Source: Levilactobacillus fujinensis
GTDB taxonomy: Bacteria > Bacillota > Bacilli > Lactobacillales > Lactobacillaceae
Reading direction: 5' to 3'
Assembly (NCBI RefSeq): GCF_003946335.1
Contig: NZ_RHNX01000033.1
Span: 1-32,202 of the forward strand
DNA length: 32,202 nt
Shown: positions 8,584-15,548 of the stretch, in pieces
Position numbering within the stretch: position 1 is the stretch's first letter
Layout of the letters: every line of letters begins with the position of its first letter
Program-made: the position numbers and the translations under genes
The notes under the pieces: model-generated
Databases searched by the model: none
Told to the model about the DNA's origin: nothing
What the model saw: only the letters and a program-made list of their open reading frames with translations

Positions 8584-8997
8584 TTGGTAATTGGTGCAAT
8601 CTCTGGGATGACGATCTATACCATCATCCTGATCATTTTGTTAGTCGCATGGGGTGGCTGGGAATTAGCTACAGTAATCCGACGTAATCGCGTCGCTACC
8701 CTTATCGACGAGGACACGTTTCAGGCGGGTCTCCGTAAGGCACAAGTTGTGGACTTACGGGAGAAGAAAGATTTTGATGCGGGTCACATTTTAGGGGCCC
8801 GGAATATTCCTTTCTCAACGTTTAAAGCTTATCATCAAGAAATTCGTGCGGATCTGCCAGTCTACCTGTATGATCAGGGGAAAACACTGAGCACCCGTGC
8901 TGCCTTGTTGCTAGGTAAAGAAGACTACGACCAAATTTTTATCTTAAAGACAGGTTACTCACGTTGGCAAGGTAAGACGAAAAAGACGAAGTATTAA
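8584..8997 (+). CDS. Membrane-anchored rhodanese-like protein without catalytic Cys
   Basis: Protein of 137 residues with an N-terminal transmembrane segment (about 11-32), then one rhodanese fold: VVDLREKKDFDAGHILGARNIP (about 55-76) and the C-terminal ILKTGYSRWQG (120-130). In active rhodaneses the loop after the YLY strand begins with the sulfur-carrying cysteine. Here it reads YLYDQGKTLS, so D97 replaces it and there is no cysteine anywhere in the protein. Sulfurtransferase activity is therefore unlikely; a binding or structural role is inference. The TTG start follows AGGAAGGA by ten bases. It lies 26 bases downstream of glcK, last in the operon, as in other lactobacilli and Bacillus (YqhL/YibN-like). 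Confidence 0.88.
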   Translation: MVIGAISGMTIYTIILIILLVAWGGWELATVIRRNRVATLIDEDTFQAGLRKAQVVDLREKKDFDAGHILGARNIPFSTFKAYHQEIRADLPVYLYDQGKTLSTRAALLLGKEDYDQIFILKTGYSRWQGKTKKTKY

Positions 8998-9157
8998 ATT
9001 GAAAAGCGTGCGACTGAAGTGACTAGCGAGTGAGCATAAAGGCTGACAATCGCGTAATCCTAGCTTGAAATCAATTACGTATTCGGGGTAAGCGAGACCG
9101 ATTACCTCTGGTCACATGCTTTGGCAATGTAAGGGCAGGGCATTTATGGTCCCGCAA

Positions 9158-9196
9158 AAAAAGAGCGTCACGGATTTTTTCCGCGACGCTCTTTTT
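9158..9196. terminator. Bidirectional terminator between convergent genes
   Basis: AAAAAGAGCGTC-A-CGG pairs with CCG-C-GACGCTCTTTTT around a T-rich loop. A-runs on one side and T-runs on the other make it work for the rhodanese operon on plus and the DUF3042 gene on minus. Confidence 0.9.
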
Positions 9197-9211
9197 GAAT
9201 TTCAATGAAAG

Positions 9212-9388
9212 TTAACCATTGTGAGCGGAATGGCTCTTCCGGTTCGCACGTTTCCGGTTTTCTTCGAAGCGTGATTCTTGGTCTTCGATTGGCTGAACGA
9301 CCTTTTTTCTAAATGAAAAGACTGCCCCGGCAACGGCACTAGCAGTTGCGACGACACCAAACAAAAATCCCTTTGTGAAATGTTTCAT
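9212..9388 (-). CDS. DUF3042 family small membrane-associated protein
   Basis: Short gene of 58 codons. The translation opens MKHFTKGFLFGVVATASAVA, a basic head plus one hydrophobic segment, followed by FSFRKKVVQPIE and a charged tail rich in Arg, Lys and Glu (FEENRKRANRK). This matches the DUF3042 family (PF11240) of lactobacilli, whose function is unknown. ATG at 9388 is preceded by GGGAG at nine bases. TTGACA lies upstream on the minus strand (about 9447-9452), but I cannot pair it with a -10 at normal spacing. The gene faces the glcK operon and shares its terminator. Confidence 0.85.
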   Translation of the reverse strand: MKHFTKGFLFGVVATASAVAGAVFSFRKKVVQPIEDQESRFEENRKRANRKSHSAHNG

Positions 9389-9726
9389 AGCTCTCGACTC
9401 CCATCATTTAAGAATTTAATTATCCGCTTCCATTATGCTGGTTTTACTGTCAAATTGCCAGTGATTTACGGAGATTCGCATTGGGGGGTGTGAAGAATGG
9501 TTGGGTCTAAAACGACCGTATTCCGGGTGTCAAAAGTGGGAACATCTCAGCCGATTAAAACATCATTTGTATGGCCGAATTTGTTGTGATACATGTTGAA
9601 ATCCGTACGTGTCTTGTGGATGACATTCAGCGTCTAACAGCTAGCCACCAAATAAGCTCTGAAATTACCCAATCGTAGCATTAATCTCACTGCTGAAACG
9701 TAGTTCGTTGCGAAAGACGAAGTTAA

Positions 9727-9910
9727 TAACTGAAGGTTGAAAGCTAAAACGTTTAGGTTATTTTTGTGACAGTAGGAATTATCACCGCTAAATTAGTGAT
9801 ACGGGTCGCACTCCGGCTGCCAGGGATTCCGCTTGCTGTGGGGAACGCCTTCAGCCAAAGAACGGGCTTCCGGCTCGCCTGAAAGCCGCCAAAATCAGGC
9901 GTCTCCCAGG
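9727..9910 (+). repeat. Dispersed intergenic repeat, copy A (reference copy)
   Basis: The most GC-rich and longest copy. Landmarks shared with other copies, left to right: GGTTGAAAGCTAAAACG (9735-9751), GCTAAATTAG (9787-9796), GTCGCACTCCGGCTGCC (9805-9821), AGGGATTCCGCTTGCTG (9822-9838), CCTTCAGCCAAAG (9848-9860), CGCCTGAAAGCCGCCA (9876-9891) and GTCTCC (9901-9906). The region between 9907 and about 10300 is not represented in copy B. Confidence 0.7.
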
Positions 9911-10080
9911 TCGTCCCACGATGTAAGCCGGAAAAGGCGACTAACATCGTCGACACGCCTAGCTGCATCCTTGGCCGCCTCCGGCTCAGATTGTACACGT
10001 CCATTTTAACCACTGGATCCCAGGTGGTTGTCAGGGTTTAAGCATAAAATAATAACGTTTCTGTGGGCATAATCCGCGTT

Positions 10081-10262
10081 GCCTTAAACCAACTACGGTA
10101 GCCGAGAGATCGGCAGATATGGGCTCAGGTGCGTCGTTCTACTTAGTCGGCAGGTGGGTTTCCTGCTGGCTTAGTAGAAAACCAAGCTTGTAGACTCGGT
10201 ACTTTCGAGGCTTCAAGTTGTGTTCGCACCGTTTCCAGCCCATATCTGCCGGCCGGTAAGGC
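10081..10262. repeat. Nested inverted-repeat element, possible structured RNA
   Basis: CGGCAGATATGGGCT (10111-10125) is perfectly complementary to 10237-10251. Inside it, GGTGCG (10128-10133) pairs with CGCACC (10225-10230), and two hairpins follow in series: 10137-10153 with 10163-10179 (17 positions, one mismatch, two G-U type pairs) and 10187-10198 with 10206-10217 (10 of 12 paired). Outside, GCCTTA-AA-CC (10081-10090) can pair with GGTAAGGC (10255-10262). The result is a branched fold with a long closing stem. It does not match tmRNA, RNase P, SRP, T-box or 6S landmarks that I know. CGTTGCCT occurs on both flanks (10077-10084 and 10276-10283), so a small mobile element is an alternative. 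Confidence 0.6.
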
Positions 10263-10301
10263 GATGGATGGACAACGTTGCCTAATTTTAGACCCAGTAT
10301 T

Positions 10302-10321
10302 GTTGTGACAACAGTTATAAT
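10302..10321 (+). promoter_or_regulatory. Palindrome abutting a consensus -10 box
   Basis: GTTGTGACAAC (10302-10312) is a perfect 11-bp palindrome, and TATAAT follows at 10316-10321. No good -35 box is seen 16-18 bases upstream. It could be an operator-controlled promoter for glpQ-miaA about 200 bases downstream, or the right end of the repeat, since GTGACAACAGT recurs in copy B (22087-22097). Confidence 0.35.
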
Positions 10322-10536
10322 GTGTGTTTTGGGACTTTCTTTAGGCTAATAATAGGATCGCTGGTGGCTAAGCTGGTTCCAATAGAGAGCTATGACTTTA
10401 TTCTAACCTTCGATTCGCTATAAAGTTGTTTACGTTTTGTGGTAATCTTATTCATAAAGGATTCAAGAACAATAGTCGGGACGTCAATTACTCACAAATG
10501 AATTCATGGATAATTGAACAAAGAGGAGTTGAGGAC

Positions 10537-11304
10537 ATGTTTACCAAACAACCGACACAAATTATTGCGCATCGAGGAAGCAAGGGGACCCGTCCTGAGA
10601 ATACGTTACTAGCGTTTCAGGCGGCATTAGATGCTGGAGCTGACGGAATCGAAACCGATGTTCAGCTGTCAGCAGACCAGCAGCTGGTGATTATGCACGA
10701 TGAGCGGGTCGACCGGACCACTAATGGCGAGGGCTTTATTAAAGATTTAACGTTGGTACAATTAAAGGGTTTAGATGCCGGGAGTCGTTTCAGTCCAGAT
10801 TATGCGGGCATCCAGATTCCGACACTGGATGAGGTGATTCAACTCTTGATTGCGGATAACTTCACGGGTGTTTTTAACCTAGAACTTAAAACGAATAAAA
10901 TTCACTATCCGGGAATTGAACAACGCTTGGCAGCTTATTTTGAGCGGCAACCGGTGCCGTTCCGGCTGGTTTTCTCTAGCTTTCGAGCCAAGTCTATTCT
11001 GACATTACGTACTCTGTATCCACAGGCGGAGTATGCGAAACTTTTTAAAACAGCTGGACGCCAGGCGAAACTCATGCAGCGTCGGCATCAGGTTGGGGGC
11101 TTGCATCCGGATATTCACTGGGTGAAGGCCCATCGTTTCTGGTTACCGCACGCGCAGTTGCGGCCGTGGACGGTCAACAGTGAAGCTGACATGACATATT
11201 GTTTACGGCACCATTTTGCGGGACTGATCACGGACTATCCGGCCCGGGCTGTGGCCTTGCGAGCAAAAATTCAGGGAGGGGTGCCATCTTGGAAAAAGTC
11301 TTAG
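10537..11304 (+). CDS. glpQ: Glycerophosphodiester phosphodiesterase
   Basis: Cytoplasmic GDPD-fold enzyme (PF03009) of 255 residues. It hydrolyses glycerophosphodiesters to an alcohol and glycerol 3-phosphate, in phospholipid or teichoic-acid turnover. Catalytic and metal residues are visible: HRGS (H12, R13), PENT (20-23), ETD (E39, D41) and MHDE (H54, D55), followed by LELKT for the next metal-ligand strand. No signal peptide is present, so it is a cytoplasmic member rather than a secreted GlpQ; the exact substrate is open. ATG at 10537 has a GAGGAG/GAGG ribosome site; the frame is open to 10426 but lacks family-like residues there. It overlaps miaA by 16 bases. Confidence 0.9.
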   Translation: MFTKQPTQIIAHRGSKGTRPENTLLAFQAALDAGADGIETDVQLSADQQLVIMHDERVDRTTNGEGFIKDLTLVQLKGLDAGSRFSPDYAGIQIPTLDEVIQLLIADNFTGVFNLELKTNKIHYPGIEQRLAAYFERQPVPFRLVFSSFRAKSILTLRTLYPQAEYAKLFKTAGRQAKLMQRRHQVGGLHPDIHWVKAHRFWLPHAQLRPWTVNSEADMTYCLRHHFAGLITDYPARAVALRAKIQGGVPSWKKS

Positions 11305-12206
11305 CTATTGTGGGACCGACTGCAGTGGGTAAAACAGCGCTCGCTATCGATCTAGCACAGAAGTTTAACGGCGAAATTATCTCGGGGGACTCCATGCAGG
11401 TTTATCGTCATTTGGATATTGGGACGGCCAAGGCGACCCCAGCCGAACAGGCACAAGCTACGCATCATTTGATCGACGTCTGTGACGTGACGCAGCAGTT
11501 TACAGTGGCTGAGTTCGTGGCGGCGGCACAGACGTTGATTCCGGAGATTCGGCGACGGGGACATTTACCTATCATTGCTGGAGGGACAGGCTTCTATCTA
11601 CAAGCGCTTTTCGATGGCTTGAAATTAGGGGCAGAAGCTCCTGGGGATGCCGATGTTCGGGCACAACTTCGGGCGGTAGCGCAAGAAAAAGGGCCACAAT
11701 ACTTGTGGCAAGAGCTAAACGATCGTGATCCGCAAGCCGCTACTAAGATTCCACAAACCAATGTGCGACGGACGGTACGGGCGCTAGAAGTTATTCAGAT
11801 CACCGGACAGCTATTTTCACATCAGGATAATAGCGGCCCTCAGTATGACGAGTGTTACGTGGCCCTGAATACCGATCGTTCCTTGCTCTACCAGCGAATC
11901 AATCAGCGGGTCGACTTGATGATCAAGGAGGGACTGGTGGATGAGGTAAAGTGGCTAGCTGAGCGAGGGGGGGCCGTGCTACCACCCGCCACGGGCATTG
12001 GTTACCGCGAACTACTCCCAGCCTTGAACCAACCAGCTCAATTGCCAGCCGCCATCGACCAAATCAAGCAAGACTCACGGCACTATGCTAAACGTCAACT
12101 GACTTGGTTTCGCAATCAAACAACGGCAACTTGGTACGATTTGGTTCGGCACCCTGAGCAACGTACGCAAATTGAGCAGCACGTGACGGAATGGTTGAAG
12201 AAATAG
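11289..12206 (+). CDS. miaA: tRNA dimethylallyltransferase
   Basis: Transfers a dimethylallyl group from DMAPP to A37 of tRNAs reading UNN codons, supporting reading-frame accuracy. The protein has 305 residues, the usual length. The P-loop is GPTAVGKT (9-16), followed by the family signature SGDSMQVYR (32-40) with the catalytic aspartate D34, DIGTAK (43-48), and the C-terminal KQDSRHYAKRQLTWFRNQ, which is diagnostic for MiaA. TTG at 11289 with GGAGGG eight bases before it is preferred over a start at 11199 lying inside glpQ. The overlap with glpQ implies co-transcription. A strong terminator follows, so glnR is separate. Confidence 0.95.
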   Translation: MEKVLAIVGPTAVGKTALAIDLAQKFNGEIISGDSMQVYRHLDIGTAKATPAEQAQATHHLIDVCDVTQQFTVAEFVAAAQTLIPEIRRRGHLPIIAGGTGFYLQALFDGLKLGAEAPGDADVRAQLRAVAQEKGPQYLWQELNDRDPQAATKIPQTNVRRTVRALEVIQITGQLFSHQDNSGPQYDECYVALNTDRSLLYQRINQRVDLMIKEGLVDEVKWLAERGGAVLPPATGIGYRELLPALNQPAQLPAAIDQIKQDSRHYAKRQLTWFRNQTTATWYDLVRHPEQRTQIEQHVTEWLKK

Positions 12207-12261
12207 TGACGGTGTTAATTCGATTTGCTAACTAGTGAGACAAATTAAAATAAGATAGCAT

Positions 12262-12301
12262 GCCTTGGAATCCTGGATAGATCAGGACGTCAAGGCTTTT
12301 T
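12262..12301 (+). terminator. Rho-independent terminator after miaA
   Basis: GCCTTG pairs with CAAGGC and, inside, TCCTG with CAGGA, separated by three-base internal loops. TTTTT follows. Confidence 0.88.
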
Positions 12302-12439
12302 CTGTGGGAAAGAGTAGTGCATCTGGATTTATCGGTTAACCTTGCAAACCGATGCGGATAATATAGTGTGAGTGATTTTTAGGATATATGACCCGTGTGG
12401 CTTAAAAGCAGTCATGTAACTTAGTAGCTTACAGACTAA

Positions 12440-12500
12440 AACATCCCTAAAACAGGCGTGATTTCTAGTAGCCGGAGTGTGTACATCCTAATTAGTTTGT
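12440..12500 (-). repeat. Dispersed intergenic repeat, copy D (weakest copy)
   Basis: 12459-12481 contains CTAGTAGCCGGAGTG, which lines up with CTGGCAGCCGGAGTG in the reverse complement of copy A; about 17 of 24 positions agree over the core. CCTAATTAG downstream lines up with CCCAATTGAG of copy C. The match is short and this copy is less certain than the others. Confidence 0.4.
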
Positions 12501-12510
12501 TTTCGGTCGG

Positions 12511-12527
12511 TGTACTTAGTTCTTACA
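12511..12527 (+). promoter_or_regulatory. Second, near-consensus GlnR box
   Basis: TGTAC-TTAGTTC-TTACA matches the GlnR/TnrA consensus TGTNA-N7-TNACA with one mismatch (C for A at position 5). It starts exactly 50 bases upstream of the perfect box, close to five helical turns. Confidence 0.5.
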
Positions 12528-12560
12528 ATTAATTAAAGAATTAAACATTTTGGGTATTCA

Positions 12561-12577
12561 TGTCATAAAACATAACA
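12561..12577 (+). promoter_or_regulatory. GlnR operator
   Basis: TGTCA-TAAAACA-TAACA fits TGTNA-N7-TNACA at every fixed position. It lies eight bases upstream of the -35 box of glnR. GlnR bound to feedback-inhibited glutamine synthetase is known to repress glnRA through such sites in Bacillus and lactic acid bacteria. Confidence 0.85.
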
Positions 12578-12584
12578 TGAAACC

Positions 12585-12612
12585 TTGACTCCGATTTTCA
12601 GCGTGGTATGAT
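12585..12612 (+). promoter_or_regulatory. glnRA promoter
   Basis: -35 TTGACT (12585-12590), 16-base spacer and -10 TATGAT (12607-12612) preceded by TG, forming an extended -10. The glnR start codon is 30 bases downstream. Confidence 0.8.
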
Positions 12613-12641
12613 GGCATCAGAGTTAAAGGGGGCCGGTAGTG

Positions 12642-13028
12642 ATGAAGGAAAAGGAGTTACGGCGTTCATTGGCGGTTTTGCCAATGGGAACTGTTATGAA
12701 ATTAACGAGCTTAACGGCGCGTCAAATTCGTTACTATGAGGCTCAGAACTTGGTTTCTCCCGAACGGAGCGACGGCAATCGACGATTATATTCGCTAAAT
12801 GACGTTGACCGGTTGTTAGAAATCAAGGATTACTTGGCCGACGGAGTCAATGTTGCGGGGATCAAGGCAATTTATGATCAACAACAACGGGCCGCGCAGG
12901 CAAAACAAGCGGCTGAAAAGCAACCGCTGACCGATGAAGATGTTCGTCGTATTTTACAAGACGAGTTCATTCGGCAGAGTGGGTTCAGTCAACCAGCGTC
13001 AGGGCTACACCAGCAACGACCTCTTTAA
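12642..13028 (+). CDS. glnR: MerR-family repressor of nitrogen assimilation, GlnR
   Basis: DNA-binding regulator of 128 residues. The MerR-type winged helix spans about residues 14-80 (MGTVMKLTSLTARQIRYYE, then NRRLYSLNDVDRL). The C-terminal tail (about 100-128) corresponds to the region through which GlnR senses feedback-inhibited glutamine synthetase in Bacillus. It represses glnRA and ammonium/glutamine genes when glutamine is plentiful. I chose ATG 12642, nine bases after AAAGGGGG; an in-frame GTG at 12639 is also possible. Adjacency to glnA and the perfect operator upstream support the assignment over other MerR proteins. Confidence 0.95.
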   Translation: MKEKELRRSLAVLPMGTVMKLTSLTARQIRYYEAQNLVSPERSDGNRRLYSLNDVDRLLEIKDYLADGVNVAGIKAIYDQQQRAAQAKQAAEKQPLTDEDVRRILQDEFIRQSGFSQPASGLHQQRPL

Positions 13029-13072
13029 ACCGTGGTATTAGACGAGAAAAAAACTGACAGGGAGCGATTTTA

Positions 13073-14416
13073 ATGGCAAAACCAGAATATTCCAAGGATG
13101 ACATTCGTCAGATGGCAAAGGACGAAAATGTTAAATTCTTACGGTTAATGTTTACCGACTTATTCGGAACAATCAAGAACGTTGAGGTGCCAATCAGCCA
13201 ACTTGGGAAGTTACTCGAAAACAAGTTGATGTTTGATGGGTCTTCCATCGATGGTTTTGTGCGAATTGAAGAAAGTGACATGTACCTATACCCAGACCTT
13301 TCGACCTGGATGATTTTCCCTTGGAGTACGGAACGGGGCAAGATTGCTCGAGTAATCTGTGAAGTCTATACGACGGATGGTAAACCATTCGCTGGCGACC
13401 CACGGAATAACTTGATTCGCGTCTTGAACGATATGCGTAAGGCCGGCTTTACCGACTTTAATATTGGACCAGAACCTGAATTCTTCTTGTTCAAGATGGA
13501 CGAAAATGGTAAGCCAACGACGGAACTTAATGACAAGGGGAGCTACTTCGATATGGCCCCAATGGACTTAGGTGAAAATTGTCGGCGTGAAATTGTTCTG
13601 ACGATGGAAGAAATGGGCTTTGATGTTGAAGCGGCGCACCATGAAGTCGCTCCTGGCCAACATGAAATTGACTTTAAGTATGCCGACGCCTTGACTGCGG
13701 CTGACAACATTCAAACCTTTAAACTGGTCGTTAAGACGATTGCCCGCAAGTACGGCTTGTACGCAACGTTCATGCCAAAGCCACTGGCGGGTATCAACGG
13801 TTCCGGGATGCATTTGAATATGTCCTTGTTCCATGGCCAAGGGAACGCCTTTTTCGACAAGGATGGTGGCGACATGCAGCTGTCTGAGGACGCTTACCAC
13901 TTCTTAGGTGGGTTACTCAAGCACGCCCGGAGCTTTACAGCTATCTGCAATCCAATCGTTAACAGCTACAAGCGCTTGGTTCCTGGTTACGAAGCACCCG
14001 TTTACGTGGCCTGGTCTGGTTCTAACCGGTCGCCACTGATTCGAGTACCAAATTCTCGAGGCCTGTCAACACGATTGGAACTTCGGAGTGTTGATCCCGC
14101 AGCGAACCCTTACTTGGCTATTGCGGCAGTTCTAGAAGCTGGCTTGGACGGTTTGCGCAACAAGCTGGCACCACAGGAAGCCGTTGACCGGAACATTTAT
14201 CGTATGGACGCTGAAGAACGTCAAGAAAATCACATCACTAACTTGCCTGACACGTTACACAACGCGTTGAAGGACTTAGCTGCTGATGATATCATGCGTG
14301 GTGCCATGGGCGAACATCTCTTCCAGAGCTTTATCGAAGCGAAGAACCTGGAATACAATTCTTACCGGACGCAAGTTTCGCAATGGGAACGTGATCAGTA
14401 TCTGGAATTGTACTAA
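13073..14416 (+). CDS. glnA: Glutamine synthetase, type I
   Basis: ATP-dependent ligation of ammonia to glutamate. The protein has 447 residues, typical of the short GSI-alpha form that lacks the adenylylation loop. Signatures: [10 protein letters not shown] (53-62), GFVRIEESD with the arginine (R64) equivalent to the feedback-control arginine of the Bacillus enzyme, GPEPEFFLF for the metal-binding glutamates, NGSGMHLN for the ATP/glutamate site, and NRSPLIRVP with [15 protein letters not shown]. In this group the feedback-inhibited enzyme acts as co-regulator of GlnR. AGGGAG precedes the ATG. It is the second gene of the glnRA operon, 44 bases after glnR, and ends at a strong terminator. Confidence 0.97.
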   Translation: MAKPEYSKDDIRQMAKDENVKFLRLMFTDLFGTIKNVEVPISQLGKLLENKLMFDGSSIDGFVRIEESDMYLYPDLSTWMIFPWSTERGKIARVICEVYTTDGKPFAGDPRNNLIRVLNDMRKAGFTDFNIGPEPEFFLFKMDENGKPTTELNDKGSYFDMAPMDLGENCRREIVLTMEEMGFDVEAAHHEVAPGQHEIDFKYADALTAADNIQTFKLVVKTIARKYGLYATFMPKPLAGINGSGMHLNMSLFHGQGNAFFDKDGGDMQLSEDAYHFLGGLLKHARSFTAICNPIVNSYKRLVPGYEAPVYVAWSGSNRSPLIRVPNSRGLSTRLELRSVDPAANPYLAIAAVLEAGLDGLRNKLAPQEAVDRNIYRMDAEERQENHITNLPDTLHNALKDLAADDIMRGAMGEHLFQSFIEAKNLEYNSYRTQVSQWERDQYLELY

Positions 14417-14435
14417 AATTTAAAAAATAGATAGC

Positions 14436-14487
14436 AAACGTCACGAATGGGCACCGGAAAAACCGGAGCGTCGTTCGTGACGTTTTT
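14436..14487 (+). terminator. Rho-independent terminator after glnA
   Basis: AAACGTCACGAA pairs with TTCGTGACGTTT, with an inner CCGG/CCGG hairpin, and further T residues follow. The long stem ends the glnRA transcript before the next cluster. Confidence 0.9.
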
Positions 14488-14669
14488 AGTCGCTGGTGAG
14501 AAAATGAGTAGGGTGAGAGTCGCCAAGTAGACGAGAAACTTTAAAAAAATCCTTGTTTTCTGGCAAATTTCGTTCAAACTGCTTTATTCTAAAGGAATTT
14601 TTGGTAACATGAACGTATAACCAAATGTTCACGGCAAGCGCTAGGGAACATCAGAATGAGGGATAATCC

Positions 14670-15548
14670 ATGGAAAAGCAAGAACAACAAGCTAGTGCAG
14701 CCGATGTCTTAACGCAGGCAATCGCCAACAAACTCGATTACTTAAGTACGTTGCAGGCGGCGGTTCAGCACGGCGATGACCGAAAAGTTTATGAACTTCT
14801 GGATCAAGCGCGCTACTATCAGGAAGTTAAGAAGACCCGAGCAGCGCGGTCAGTTAATCATTTGTCTGAATTGGTCGATAATATTCATCCCCAAGTCAGC
14901 CATTATTTGAGTGACAACTTAATTGATTATTTAGGCCACATTTACCCATTCTTCTACTACGAGGAGTACACCACCGGACTGTTCCACATTTACTTTGGGA
15001 ACTGGTGGGACCGGCGATTGTTTGGTGACCTCGATGTGATCAATGTTCAATTTCAGTTTGACAAGAAGGAATATCAAAAATTAAAGGATTCCTTTGCATT
15101 AGAGAGCCAAAATCAACGGTTGAACACGGCAAAAATCGAATCGGTTTCTGCAGAGAGTGAAAAGCTTCAAGGTCTGGTCGATGCCCAGGCAACTCGGGAC
15201 AATGACAAGGCCAAGTTACGTGACCAACTGAAGGAAAATAGTCAACGGAGTAGTTTGCCATGGGATTCTAGCAAGGTCAAGGATGAACGCCAAGGTATTA
15301 TTGACCAGCTGACCAAACTGGCTGACGAAGACGAAAAGGCTTTGAATGCGCACAAGCTAATCAAGGAAAATGATGACAAGATTTTAGTATTGTCCAAGGA
15401 AGACACGATTCTTAGCTATGAAAAGCAGAGTATTCGCGATGCGTTTGACGACTTTGAACACTTTGAAGCTCACAACGCGAGCTTATACGCCGATTACTTA
15501 AACAGTCTGTTAGGTAAGAGTGAGGGCGAGGTGAAGGCTGATGATTAA
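14670..15548 (+). CDS. Unrecognised cytoplasmic protein with central coiled coil
   Basis: I do not recognise this protein (292 residues). There is no signal peptide or membrane segment. Residues 1-75 look helical. A compact, aromatic-rich part (about 75-125: HYLSDNLIDYLGHIYPFFYY, GNWWDRR) follows, then a long, highly charged stretch rich in Lys, Glu, Asp and Gln (about 130-255) with coiled-coil character, and an acidic tail. The charged helices could attract an SbcC- or SMC-like label in automated annotation, but there is no Walker A motif, so that would be misleading. ATG follows GAGGGA. Its stop overlaps the start of the next gene by eight bases, so the two are translationally coupled. Confidence 0.8.
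   Translation: MEKQEQQASAADVLTQAIANKLDYLSTLQAAVQHGDDRKVYELLDQARYYQEVKKTRAARSVNHLSELVDNIHPQVSHYLSDNLIDYLGHIYPFFYYEEYTTGLFHIYFGNWWDRRLFGDLDVINVQFQFDKKEYQKLKDSFALESQNQRLNTAKIESVSAESEKLQGLVDAQATRDNDKAKLRDQLKENSQRSSLPWDSSKVKDERQGIIDQLTKLADEDEKALNAHKLIKENDDKILVLSKEDTILSYEKQSIRDAFDDFEHFEAHNASLYADYLNSLLGKSEGEVKADD

Larger units (their letters stand above)
9389..10536. other. 1.1-kb stretch without a convincing gene
   Basis: Contains promoter DNA of the DUF3042 gene, dispersed repeat copy A (9727-9910), a nested inverted-repeat element (10081-10262), the palindrome GTTGTGACAAC next to TATAAT (10302-10321), and a weak candidate promoter for glpQ (TTGTTT 10426-10431, TATTCA 10449-10454, 17-base spacer). 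A 30-codon frame at 9497-9589 has a GGGGGG ribosome-like site, but its product resembles nothing I know. An 86-codon minus frame (9753-10013) spans the repeat and is rejected as coding. Confidence 0.6.
12302..12641. other. Upstream regulatory region of glnR
   Basis: About 340 bases without a gene. It holds an imperfect inverted repeat with TGTAA/TTACA ends (12415-12433), repeat copy D, two GlnR-type boxes and the glnR promoter. Confidence 0.7.

Noticed and set aside
9497-9589. 30-codon frame with a GGGGGG ribosome-like site
   Set aside because: Too short, no recognisable features; could be chance in a gene-free stretch.
9753-10013. 86-codon minus-strand open frame across repeat copy A
   Set aside because: The corresponding frame in copy B is altered and ends at a stop after a frame change; substitutions between copies do not favour third codon positions. 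It is most likely a by-product of a GC-rich repeat.
10081-10262. tmRNA, RNase P RNA, SRP RNA or T-box leader
   Set aside because: None of their conserved landmarks (for example the T-box GGTGG motif, the SRP GGAAG/GCA loops or a tRNA-like end) are present.
14670-15548. SbcC-type exonuclease subunit
   Set aside because: Only the coiled-coil composition is reminiscent; there is no Walker A, signature or Walker B motif and the length is far too short.
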